Notes under the pieces: generated by a model
What the model saw: only the letters and a program-made list of their open reading frames with translations
What the model was told of the DNA's origin: nothing
Database searches by the model: none
Shown: one piece after another, positions 9,602 through 18,012 of the stretch
Layout: every line of letters begins with the position of its first letter
Position numbering within the stretch: the stretch's first letter is position 1
Origin: Opitutales bacterium
Lineage (GTDB): Bacteria; Verrucomicrobiota; Verrucomicrobiia; Opitutales; Oceanipulchritudinaceae
Length of the DNA stretch: 64,000 nt
NCBI GenBank assembly: GCA_016928295.1
Contig: JAFGLA010000054.1
Location: 36,736-100,735, forward strand
Reading direction: 5' to 3'
Position numbers and translations under genes: made by a program

Positions 9602-11344
9602 ATGAAAGATTCTTCTGATTCATCAGATTTGCCAATTTCACAGGATTACGACGACGATAACTTCAACTCCATGGAGGAGGAAGGCACTGAAGACCTCGAC
9701 AGCGGTCAGATTCAGGAAGCCGCGTCCCAAAGGGCCAAACAAGGCTCGATTGTCCAGCGCATAGCGCGGGCCATTCGCAAGGACGATGTCGCCTACCGTG
9801 AGATTATCATCAACTCGGAACCCCTCGAGAAACGCGTCGCGCTGCTCGAAGACGGCGTTCTGGAGAAGTTCGACATGGAGCGCACGGGCGACGACCGCCT
9901 CGTGGGGTCCATATTCAAGGGCAAGATCCAGAACCTGGAGCCGGGCCTGAAGGCCGCCTTCGTGGACATTGGCCTGCCCAAGAACGCCTTCCTGCACTAC
10001 TGGGACATCCTGCCCAGCGTGGCGGACAGCTCGGTGGAAATCGTGCGCGACACACGCACTGCGGACCAGCTCAAGAAGAAGGACCGCATCACGATCAAGG
10101 ACATTCCCAGCCTCTACCCGATAGGGAGCGAGATTGTCATTCAGGTGACCAAGGGCCAGATAGGCACCAAGGGGCCGCGCACAACGACGAACCTGTCCCT
10201 GCCGGGCCGCTACCTCGTCCTCATGCCCTACGGGGGTCAGTGCGGCGTATCGCGCAAGATCGAGAACGATCAGGAGCGCCGCCGCCTGAAGGAAATCCTG
10301 CGCAAGCTGCCCATCCCCGAGGGCATGGGCGTTATCATCCGCACCGCGGGCGAAAACAAGCGTTGGACCTACTTTGTGCGAGACCTCGCCATCCTGCTCG
10401 ACCAGTGGGAGGAGATCAAGTACCGCATGGAGCACAGCAACGAGCCGACCTGCCTTTACAAGGAGCCGGACATCATCGAGCGCACCGTGCGCGACTTTCT
10501 CACCGAGAACATCGACCGCGTCCTCGTGGACAACGCCGAGGACTGCGAGAGGATGCAGGAGCTGGTCGGGCGCATCTCCAAGCGTTCAAAGAACAAGATA
10601 GCCTTTTTTGACGAGTCCATCCCGATTTTCGAGCGTTTCAACATCGAGCGTCAGATAGAGCAGACCTTCCACCGCCGCGTCCCCCTGCCCTCTGGCGGAG
10701 AGGTCGTCATCGAAGAGACGGAGGCCCTCGTGGCCTGCGACGTGAACACGGGCAGCCACAAGCAGAAGGGTGACCAGTCGAGCTTCATCCTTCAGGTTAA
10801 TCTGGAGGCCGCGCGAGAGATTTCGCGCCAGATACGCCTGCGCAACATCGGCGGACTGGTGATTCTGGACTTTATCGACATGAAAAGTCCCAAGGATCGC
10901 CGCTTGGTCCACAAGGTGATGAAGGAGGAGATGGAGAAGGACAAGGCCAAGTGCCACGTTCTGCCCATTTCGCAGCTCGGCATCATGCAGATGACCCGCC
11001 AGCGGCACAAGGAGAGCACTTCGAGCGGCATTTACACGCGCTGCCCCTACTGCTCCGGCCGCGGGATCGTGAAGAGCGTGCGCACGATGAGCGTCGAGAT
11101 TCAGCGCAGGCTGGTCTCCATCATCCGCCGCCTGCGGGTGATGAAGGGAGGCACTGAAAAGCAGATTTCTATGCGTGTGTATTGCCACCCGCATGTCCTT
11201 GAGCGCCTGCGTCTGGAGGACGAGCGCCTTCTTGTGGAGATTGAGGAGCGTTACGGGGTCAAGCTGGCCTTCCGCAGCGATCCTGCCTTCCACAACGAGA
11301 ACTTCCGCATAGTGGACGCAGAGACCGGGCAGGAACTGCGCTAG
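9602..11344 (+). CDS. rng: Ribonuclease E/G family endoribonuclease
   Basis: This 580-residue enzyme has an acidic, low-complexity head (about 1-55), then an S1 RNA-binding domain inserted in the family's usual way (about 95-190, [21 protein letters not shown]). The catalytic metal-binding Asp residues are in DVNTG (near 379) and DFIDM (near 422). The zinc-link motif CPYC follows near residue 480 (RCPYCSGRG). It lacks the long disordered scaffold of enterobacterial RNase E, so it resembles RNase G. Family members cut single-stranded 5'-monophosphate RNA in rRNA maturation and mRNA decay. It lies on the same strand as rny and rodA. Confidence 0.93.
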   Translation: MKDSSDSSDLPISQDYDDDNFNSMEEEGTEDLDSGQIQEAASQRAKQGSIVQRIARAIRKDDVAYREIIINSEPLEKRVALLEDGVLEKFDMERTGDDRLVGSIFKGKIQNLEPGLKAAFVDIGLPKNAFLHYWDILPSVADSSVEIVRDTRTADQLKKKDRITIKDIPSLYPIGSEIVIQVTKGQIGTKGPRTTTNLSLPGRYLVLMPYGGQCGVSRKIENDQERRRLKEILRKLPIPEGMGVIIRTAGENKRWTYFVRDLAILLDQWEEIKYRMEHSNEPTCLYKEPDIIERTVRDFLTENIDRVLVDNAEDCERMQELVGRISKRSKNKIAFFDESIPIFERFNIERQIEQTFHRRVPLPSGGEVVIEETEALVACDVNTGSHKQKGDQSSFILQVNLEAAREISRQIRLRNIGGLVILDFIDMKSPKDRRLVHKVMKEEMEKDKAKCHVLPISQLGIMQMTRQRHKESTSSGIYTRCPYCSGRGIVKSVRTMSVEIQRRLVSIIRRLRVMKGGTEKQISMRVYCHPHVLERLRLEDERLLVEIEERYGVKLAFRSDPAFHNENFRIVDAETGQELR

Positions 11345-11504
11345 GGGTATCCCTTAAACCAGTATTGTCCGCAACAACAGGTCCGCCGCTTTCCTACAAG
11401 CTGCGGGCCTGTTTACGTACGGGGCAAGGCAATCAAGCGACGAACAGCATAGAGCCATTATTCGGGATTAGAGCGTTTCTGGTGTTACGTCCGTCATACT
11501 TGGG

Positions 11505-11594
11505 AGCGTTTGCAAATAGAACTCCCGTCGGAATACGGGCGTCTTTATCTCGGAAATCCATCCCGCCCCCTCGGTCCGTCTATTTGCAAACGCT
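11505..11594. repeat. Perfect 16-bp inverted repeat with internal hairpin
   Basis: AGCGTTTGCAAATAGA at 11505-11520 is matched exactly by its reverse complement at 11579-11594. Between the arms a second stem, CCCGT-CGGAAT-ACGGG, lies at about 11524-11539. The whole could fold as a long stem with an inner hairpin. It lies between the convergent 3' ends of rng and the symporter gene. It might be a structured RNA, a pair of operators (each arm holds the palindrome TTTGCAAA), or the ends of a tiny mobile element; I cannot tell which. Confidence 0.6.
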
Positions 11595-11617
11595 GCCTAA
11601 AGAAATCGGTACAAAAA

Positions 11618-11651
11618 AAAGGCGCGGTCACCGTTTCGATGCCGCGCCTTT
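11618..11651 (-). terminator. Rho-independent terminator of the symporter gene
   Basis: AAAGGCGCGG and CCGCGCCTTT form a 10-bp stem around a 14-base loop. On the minus strand it is followed by a run of eight Ts, and it lies 43 bases after the symporter stop codon. Confidence 0.85.
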
Positions 11652-11694
11652 GAAATGTGATTGGCTTTGTTGCTAACGAGTGTCTTCCAAGGCT

Positions 11695-13230
11695 TTAGGC
11701 ACTGGCAGCTTCTTCAGCATCCTCGGCGGCTTTGCGGGCCTTGAGGTCGGCTTCGATCTCGGCGACTTTCTTGTCGTTTAGCGGATAGAAGCTGACGACA
11801 ACCATCGAGATTACGCCGAAAACAGCCGGAATCAGGCTCATCATGAGCGTAAGATTGCTTTTCACCGTCTCGTTAGGCTCGGTGTTTGCTACGTACCCGG
11901 ACCAATCCAGCATCCAGCCAACGAACAGGGCGGCAAATGCCCAGCCGTATTTCTGCGTCATTGTGGAGGCGGAGAATACTAGGCCCGTCGCGCGGCGGCC
12001 GCGCTTCCAGTCGGAATAGTCAGCCGTGTCCGCATACATGGCCCAGAGGAGCGCAGCAATAGTGCCGCCGCCCAGCGAGCCTATCACCTGCAATACGAGC
12101 ATGATGCTAACCTGTTCGGGCTTGAAGAAGTAGTATGATGCCGTTCCGACGATGGCCGTTGACATAAGGACATAGAAGGACTTCTTCTTGCCGATGATGG
12201 ACACGAGGAGGGGCAGAATTAGAACGCCCACAATGGATGCGATCTGCCCAACTCCGTTAAAGAGCGACACGATGCCTTCAAACTCCATGGCCTTGGTGCC
12301 GATGTAGGGCATCCAGTTATCGCCAAAGAACAGCCATGTTACGTTCTGCTCGCCAACAAAGTACTTAAAGTAGTGTGCCGAACATGTGGAACGGATGGCC
12401 GTGAACATGATGTAGGTGATCGTCGTGCCAACGAGCAGCCACCAAGGGGCATTGCCAAGCAAGTCCTTGAAGTCCAGCTTGAGGTTCGTCTTCTGGTTCT
12501 TGGAAGGGGTTACACGCTCGTGTGTACCGAAGAATGTGATGAGGAAGAACACTATGACCATTACGCCGATAAAGGCAAAGGCCATGGACCAGCCGAACTG
12601 GGTGCGTTCGAGGATTTCCGGATAGGCGTCCATCTTGCTGCCCGGGTTTGCGACGAGCCATGCGTCAACGGTTTCCTTGTTCGCTTCGTAGAACTGCTTC
12701 ACTCCGCCAAGCGACTTGGTCATGGGCAGGAGGAAGAAGGAGATTAGCGTGCCCGCGCCAAAGGCGAACATGAACTTGATGGACGATACCGTGGTGCGGT
12801 CCACGGGGTTGGGCGAAATGACGCCGAGAAGAGCCGTGTAAGGGATGTTGATGGCCGTGTAGAGCATCATCAGCGGAATATAGGTGCTGTATGCCCAGGC
12901 TATCTTGCCGCCCATGCCCATGTCCGGCGTTGTAAAGGTCAGCCAGCCGAATATGGCAAGAGGAACTACCATCCAGACGAAATAGGGACGGAACTTGCCC
13001 CAGCGTGTGTTTGTGCGGTCGGCAATGGCGCCCATCAAGGGGTCGTTGACGCCGTCCCAGATTCGGGCCAGCAGAAGCATCGTCCCTACGGCCTTGCCGC
13101 TGATGCCGAATACGTCCGTGTAAAAGAACATTAGATAGACCATGAAGGTCTGCCAGTAGAGGCAGGAGGCAAGGTCTCCGAAGCCGTAAGAGAGCTTCTC
13201 AGTGAAGGGGATTCTATCCGATTTTGTCAT
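11695..13230 (-). CDS. GPH-family (MelB-like) sugar:cation symporter
   Basis: This 511-residue inner-membrane protein has 12 predicted helices. The first helices carry the glycoside-pentoside-hexuronide (GPH) pattern: KLSYGFGDLASCLYW, FYTDVFGISG, RIWDGVNDPLMGAIADRTNTRWGKFRPY. GPH transporters take up sugars, glycosides or uronides with sodium or protons. The C-terminal tail is charged and Ala-rich. A strong terminator lies just downstream. The next genes upstream are two TonB-dependent receptors on the same strand, so an outer-membrane to inner-membrane sugar route is a reasonable inference. The substrate is unknown. The start is preceded by pyrimidine-rich CCCCAC rather than a Shine-Dalgarno sequence. 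Confidence 0.88.
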   Translation of the reverse strand: MTKSDRIPFTEKLSYGFGDLASCLYWQTFMVYLMFFYTDVFGISGKAVGTMLLLARIWDGVNDPLMGAIADRTNTRWGKFRPYFVWMVVPLAIFGWLTFTTPDMGMGGKIAWAYSTYIPLMMLYTAINIPYTALLGVISPNPVDRTTVSSIKFMFAFGAGTLISFFLLPMTKSLGGVKQFYEANKETVDAWLVANPGSKMDAYPEILERTQFGWSMAFAFIGVMVIVFFLITFFGTHERVTPSKNQKTNLKLDFKDLLGNAPWWLLVGTTITYIMFTAIRSTCSAHYFKYFVGEQNVTWLFFGDNWMPYIGTKAMEFEGIVSLFNGVGQIASIVGVLILPLLVSIIGKKKSFYVLMSTAIVGTASYYFFKPEQVSIMLVLQVIGSLGGGTIAALLWAMYADTADYSDWKRGRRATGLVFSASTMTQKYGWAFAALFVGWMLDWSGYVANTEPNETVKSNLTLMMSLIPAVFGVISMVVVSFYPLNDKKVAEIEADLKARKAAEDAEEAASA

Positions 13231-13845
13231 GGTGAGTGGGGATTGTTGTGCAGCCGGAGGCTTGTCACTGGCGTCGCTTATGCTACGTGCGTCGCCTTGT
13301 CCTGCCTGGACTGCTGGAGTGTGGGGTTAACTTGTGCCAGATGCTCTGCTTTATGCGCGGCAATGCCATCTCAACGGGTGTTGAACGGGCACGACGAACT
13401 TGTGCGGCATCTCGATAAAGTCTTTAGGCTGTGGTGCGCTTGAAACACCGCGTTGTTCCCGGGTTTCGCTTGATTTGCGAGCCGAAAAATATGCGCAAGC
13501 GTTCCTGGCGCGTAGGTTAATGTGGAGTGTATGTGGGGAACTGATGCGGGCACCGAGGGGGCGGCGGCGCTTGTGTAGCATTGAGCAAACAGGCGAGCAA
13601 CCGCATCTGCACTTCCAGTGGATAATCCGGACGGCAGACGTGGTGTTCTTGATTGCCCAAAACTGGCGCAATGCCAGCAATTCAGCCATTTTCATCTTGC
13701 TGGCCCATGGCTGTATGTCGAGCCTGCTTTTTAGCTTAACAAAAGAAAGAGGCCCGAACCTTTCGGCTCGGGCCTCTGCAATTTTCTTACCTTTGTGTTC
13801 TTAGCTCAGGCTTTTCGCAAGAGCCATTGTACCCTTTAGGACAAC
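13231..13845. other. Intergenic region between symporter and first TonB receptor
   Basis: In this 615-base stretch the only clear signal is the receptor terminator at 13748-13777. Open frames here are short and look like none of the neighbouring genes. The part next to the symporter start must hold that gene's promoter, but I could not place it. The upstream element shared by the two receptor genes is absent. Confidence 0.4.
13748..13777 (-). terminator. Terminator of first TonB receptor gene (copy 1)
   Basis: AGAGGCCCGA / TCGGGCCTCT forms a 10-bp or longer stem, with a T-rich run (CTTTCTTTTGTT) after it on the minus strand, 68 bases past the stop codon. The same 30-base sequence recurs after the second receptor gene. 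Confidence 0.85.
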
Positions 13846-16800
13846 TTAGAACGTGAAGGTGTTGGTGATGTACCAAGTGGTCTCTTCCGGGATACGGGCG
13901 GAGGCAACGCTGTAGTCGTCGTAGATGCCGTCGCCGTCGTCGTCAGCCGGGTTGACCGTAACGGGAATCAGATCGTCGTCCGCGAAGAGGTTCTTCACGT
14001 TGAGCTGAATTCTCCAGGTCACGTCGTCGTTGATGGCGTGCTCGTAACCGATCCAGAGGTCGAAGTACTGTTCGTAATCGCTCTCCCAGGGGTTGTTGAG
14101 GTCGTACTGGCTGATGCCGTCAACCTGAACGAGTTCACCGTCAGATCCGTAGAGGAGCGGGTACCCGATCGTGGTCTTGTCCTGCCAGCGGTATGCACCA
14201 CCGATGTTCATACCCTTCAACATGCCTTCGGAGAAGGAGTAGTTGGTGACGAGGTTGAAGCGCCACTTGCACAGTTCAGGAACGTTAGCGCCTTCAAGTG
14301 CCTTCTGGAGAAGGAAGTTACCGTAGTATTCGCTCTTCCACTTGGTCACGAGGATTTCGCGGCCGGACCAGGGGCCCCACAAGCAAGCCTGACCGTAAGC
14401 GGTGTTGTATGCAGCAACGCGCTGATCGGTGAAGTCTGAGTAGGTCTGGGCGAGGTTGAGGCGAACGGCTTCCGTCTTGGCCAAGTTGGCTGTGAGGTTC
14501 CAGTTCGGTGTGATCTGGTACGAAAGTTCGAATTCGATACCTTCGGACTCGATGTCACCGGTGACCTTCATATTGTTGCTGCCGGAGTTGATGTTACCCC
14601 AGAAGGACGGTTCTCCACCGGCCTTAACACTGGCGAGCCACTCGTCGAACGTTGTGCCGTTGAACCAGTTGCGCTGGAAGGCTTCGCTCGGGTAGTAGGT
14701 CGGGTTGTTGCTGAGGGCGGCGGTGTAGTCGTCGTTGCAGTTAAACCATGCATCGGCAACACTGTGGAACAGGGCCTGCGTTTCCGCATCGGTTGCGCCG
14801 TCCTTGTTTTCCCACACCTGGAAGTCACCAACGGTGGTGTCTGCACGGCGGTCCGTGGAGAAGTCACCGGTGCGCATCAGCGCCTGCAGGGTATACATGT
14901 ATGACCATCCTTCACCCATGCCGAGCATGTAGTAGTTGGTGATGGCATCGCCGACGTCGGCGTTGTTGACCTTGCTTTCATACCAGTTCACCTTGAGCAT
15001 GAGCTTGTCGTCGAGGGCGCTAACGGTGAAACCGTAGTCCTTTGTCGAACCCTGCTCTGCCGCAATCGTGTTGCCGAAGAGGTCAACGCGCTTTGCGTTC
15101 GGGCGGAAGTTGTCCGAATCATTGTAGAAGAGGCTGATGTCAAGACCCAGCGGCATCTTCTTGCGGAGCGATTCCGGCATACGGGCTACGATGCCCCAGC
15201 TGGTGGTGTCGCCCTTTTCCATGTTGTATTCGCGATTACCCTTTGTGGTGTCGAGAACACTGGCCTTGGCTTCCGCAGCCGAAGAGGGAACATACCATTC
15301 AGGATCGCTGAAGTTGGCTATGCCGTTTGCCGAATTGATCGACGCAGCGCCCGAGCCGAAGAACTTCTGCTCGTCTTCGCGGTAGCTAACCGTCGGGACA
15401 AGAATGCTGTCCAGAAGATAGCCGTTCCACACCATACCCCAGCTTTCGGTTTCAACGCGCTCATCGTAGCACTGGCTGCCGATGTAGAGGTTGTCCATAT
15501 CGTCAGAGTTGGCATCGCTCCACACATCGAACGGGGTATTCACGTAGCTTGTGCCGTTCCACATGTTAATGCTGGAATCGGTGGGGTTACGGAGTGCGTT
15601 GATGCGCTGCGCGTTCACCTGGGAGGCCGAGGTCGTACCGGTGAGGCCGCCGCTTAGGTAGCTCAGGGTTGCAACTTCGCGGGCACCTTCGGTGATGGCC
15701 TTGCTGTCGTAGTAACCCGTGCCGGAGGTGTTACCTTCCCAGCCGCGGTGTACTGTGTTGACAACCATGTGCGAGTAGTTGGCCTGGAACACGTGGCGAC
15801 CAAGGATCTTGGTCAACAGGCTGTCCGGGTCCATGAACTTCTTCAGGTCGAGGTCAACAAAACCTGTAACGCGGAAGCTGTTACGCATTTCCTCGTCGCT
15901 GTAGCCGTAGCTGCGGGAGGCAACGTATGCGCGGCCAACGTTCGGGTTGGGCGTACCGTCAGAGTAGTACTGCGAGATGTCAACGCAGAGAGCATAGCCG
16001 TTCGGGCTGATGCGCGAGCGGTAGGTCTGCAAGTCCTTCTGGTAGTCGTAGGCAACGTCTACACCGAAGAGGCCGTCCATGAACGTCTCTGTGGCGGTGA
16101 TGTTGAACGCATCCCACTCTTCCAACTCTCTCTTGGTGTCGCCATCAATGAGGTTGTTGTAGTAGTCGAAGATGCCTGTGTCCTGAACGACGACACTCTT
16201 CCAAGCGCCGATGTCATAGCCGTCGAGCTTGGCGTTCGTTGCCATCGTGGGCGTTGTGGCGATACCAAACGCGAAGATGTTTGTCGTGGGGATGTCGCCG
16301 ATGCCGGCTCCAACGCCTTCTCCGTTGGCAACCTTGACGCTTTGTCCGGAGTCAACGTAGCTGTAGCTGGAGGAGTTCACATCGTCATAGATGTAAACCG
16401 GTCCGTAGTAGTCAGAACCCCAGTATGCGAGCCAAGGCGTGTAGTTGCGGGTGCCGACAGTTGTCGAACCCCACTGATCGCCTCCGTCGTCATCAGCGGC
16501 ATTGCCGTTGTTGGCGATAGCGCTATTGTAGGTCTTCTGACCGAGGGCGTCGTACCAAGCACTGATACGGTCAACCGGAGGCGTGATGCGCGGACGATTG
16601 GCTTCGATGTCGCCCTTTTCGTAGCTGGCCTTGACGATCAGCTTGGAGGTGCCGATTTCCATGAACTTCGGTTCCCAACGGGCGGCGACAAAGATGCGCT
16701 CGTCGCGTTCGAAGGCCGGGTCCTGGCGGTACTGCTCGTCTTCGTAAAGACCAGCGATACGGACGGAAAGTTCGCCGTCAAGAAGAACGCGATTGACGTT

Positions 16801-17427
16801 GATCGAACCACGGACTGTGCCGTAGCTGCCGACCTTCATCTCTATCTTGCCTTCGTTGAACATCGAGGAACCCTGAACGTCCGTGTTAACGATACCGGCA
16901 GGGCTGCCAAGACCGAACAGAACGGCGTTTGCACCGCGCTGGATCTCAACGCGGTTAACGTTGTAACCGTCCCACGGAAGGCGGGTCAGGAAGAAGTTAC
17001 GCGCATTGTCGGCGGAGGAAAGACCGCGGACGCGTGTGTTTGATTGCGGGGATACACGACGGGCGGTGTCGTCAAAGGACGAACCGTCACCGAGGTTGGA
17101 GAAGTTACCGCCGATGCCACCTACTTCTGTGTTGGTGGTATAGACGAGCAAGCTCTTGGTGTCTGTCGCGCCGGTGTCCTGGAGGAACTGGGAGTTCACA
17201 ACCTGAACGGCGTTGGCGACGTCCCTAAGGTCTGTGCGCAGGCGGGTTCCGGCCAGAGTGTCTCTGGCTGCGTAACCTATGGTACCTTCGCTCGTTACTT
17301 CGAACGGGGTGAGGTACACGATGTCTTCATCGGTCGTGGCTGCATCTTGCGCGGTGATTTGGGACGCGCAAAGCAGAGTCGAACCGAGAATCAACGCCCT
17401 GCTTGTTAAGCGTGCGGGATATCTCAT
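13846..17427 (-). CDS. TonB-dependent outer-membrane receptor (paralog 1)
   Basis: This 1193-residue outer-membrane protein has a signal peptide (about 1-26, ending TAQ) and a TonB-box-like start DEDIVYLTPFEVTSEG. A plug domain follows (about 45-210, with RVRGLSSADNARNFFLTRLPWDGYN and QRGANAVLFGLGSPAGI). The rest is a very large beta-barrel ending in the terminal aromatic pattern TWYITNTFTF. The class imports large ligands such as glycans, siderophores or cobalamin with TonB energy. The symporter and XylR-type regulator nearby favour a saccharide. No SusD gene adjoins it. It is a tandem paralog of the 18013-21594 gene: plug and C-terminus are near-identical, and the middle, probably the extracellular loops, is divergent. 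It has its own upstream element and terminator. Confidence 0.93.
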   Translation of the reverse strand: MRYPARLTSRALILGSTLLCASQITAQDAATTDEDIVYLTPFEVTSEGTIGYAARDTLAGTRLRTDLRDVANAVQVVNSQFLQDTGATDTKSLLVYTTNTEVGGIGGNFSNLGDGSSFDDTARRVSPQSNTRVRGLSSADNARNFFLTRLPWDGYNVNRVEIQRGANAVLFGLGSPAGIVNTDVQGSSMFNEGKIEMKVGSYGTVRGSINVNRVLLDGELSVRIAGLYEDEQYRQDPAFERDERIFVAARWEPKFMEIGTSKLIVKASYEKGDIEANRPRITPPVDRISAWYDALGQKTYNSAIANNGNAADDDGGDQWGSTTVGTRNYTPWLAYWGSDYYGPVYIYDDVNSSSYSYVDSGQSVKVANGEGVGAGIGDIPTTNIFAFGIATTPTMATNAKLDGYDIGAWKSVVVQDTGIFDYYNNLIDGDTKRELEEWDAFNITATETFMDGLFGVDVAYDYQKDLQTYRSRISPNGYALCVDISQYYSDGTPNPNVGRAYVASRSYGYSDEEMRNSFRVTGFVDLDLKKFMDPDSLLTKILGRHVFQANYSHMVVNTVHRGWEGNTSGTGYYDSKAITEGAREVATLSYLSGGLTGTTSASQVNAQRINALRNPTDSSINMWNGTSYVNTPFDVWSDANSDDMDNLYIGSQCYDERVETESWGMVWNGYLLDSILVPTVSYREDEQKFFGSGAASINSANGIANFSDPEWYVPSSAAEAKASVLDTTKGNREYNMEKGDTTSWGIVARMPESLRKKMPLGLDISLFYNDSDNFRPNAKRVDLFGNTIAAEQGSTKDYGFTVSALDDKLMLKVNWYESKVNNADVGDAITNYYMLGMGEGWSYMYTLQALMRTGDFSTDRRADTTVGDFQVWENKDGATDAETQALFHSVADAWFNCNDDYTAALSNNPTYYPSEAFQRNWFNGTTFDEWLASVKAGGEPSFWGNINSGSNNMKVTGDIESEGIEFELSYQITPNWNLTANLAKTEAVRLNLAQTYSDFTDQRVAAYNTAYGQACLWGPWSGREILVTKWKSEYYGNFLLQKALEGANVPELCKWRFNLVTNYSFSEGMLKGMNIGGAYRWQDKTTIGYPLLYGSDGELVQVDGISQYDLNNPWESDYEQYFDLWIGYEHAINDDVTWRIQLNVKNLFADDDLIPVTVNPADDDGDGIYDDYSVASARIPEETTWYITNTFTF

Positions 17428-17547
17428 TTGTGGGGAGTGGTTTCAGTGTAGTTAGTCTGACACATCAGCGATCATACGGAATAAAAACTCCGCGACCGCG
17501 CTTTTGAAGCTCTGCCTTATACCCTGACAGAGCTGTAAGCGACGATG

Positions 17548-17600
17548 ATTCTACATCCACCGTTCAATAGGTTACATGCAATTGCGCGTGTAAATCTTGC
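17548..17600 (-). promoter_or_regulatory. Shared upstream element plus -10-like box, receptor 1
   Basis: Read on the minus strand, 17600-17574 is GCAAGATTTACACG followed by CGCAATTGCATGT. After exactly 18 bases comes TGTAGAAT (17555-17548). The same arrangement with the same 18-base spacing precedes receptor 2. The element is bounded by GCAA...TTGC inverted ends. It may be a regulator site overlapping a -35 (TTGCAT), with TAGAAT as a distant -10. Promoter assignment is tentative; the conservation is direct. Confidence 0.6.
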
Positions 17601-17919
17601 GCGTCTTTACCCCATTCCTCCAGCAAGGTTGGCTATACGCATTGCATGCATGAGATCCATTTCACAAACATGAGCCCCTTTACGATTTTCAGCCACAATA
17701 AGTACAAAAAACGAGCAACAATTCCCAGTTCGACAAACGAGGACAGGGATGAACCAGCTCTTCTTAATAAGAAGAAGCGCCCTGCAAACAGAAACAATCT
17801 GGAGAGGCAATATCGTATTACACAATACCCACATAACATTAATTACAACCCACACTTGGCAGACCTAAACCCCTCATCATTGTTCATACACTTCATCCTT
17901 AATCTTAACAATCAAAAAA

Positions 17920-17949
17920 AGAGGCCCGAACCTTTCGGCTCGGGCCTCT
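17920..17949 (-). terminator. Terminator of second TonB receptor gene (copy 2)
   Basis: This 30-base hairpin is identical to the one after receptor 1 (AGAGGCCCGA stem, loop ACCTTTCGGC region). On the minus strand it is followed by TTTTTTTGATT, a strong U-run, 63 bases past the stop codon. Confidence 0.9.
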
Positions 17950-18012
17950 GCAATTTTTACATTTACGTTCCTACCCTAGCCGGAGCTTGAGCAGACCTGC
18001 GCGAACGCACGC

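Larger units (their letters stand above)
17428..18012. other. Intergenic region between the two TonB receptors
   Basis: In this 585-base AT-richer region the 3' part (minus sense) holds the receptor 1 leader and upstream element. The distal part holds the receptor 2 terminator at 17920-17949. Between them (about 17610-17910) I see no gene and no clear structure. Confidence 0.5.

Noticed and set aside
13400..13804. 134-codon frame in the gap before receptor 1
   Set aside because: It runs through the receptor terminator, has no family likeness and no conserved start.
15748..17043. Long plus-strand open frame (431 codons) inside TonB receptor 1
   Set aside because: It lies wholly antisense to a convincing receptor gene, is Val/Ala-rich as expected from the reverse frame of GC-rich coding DNA, and has no family motif.
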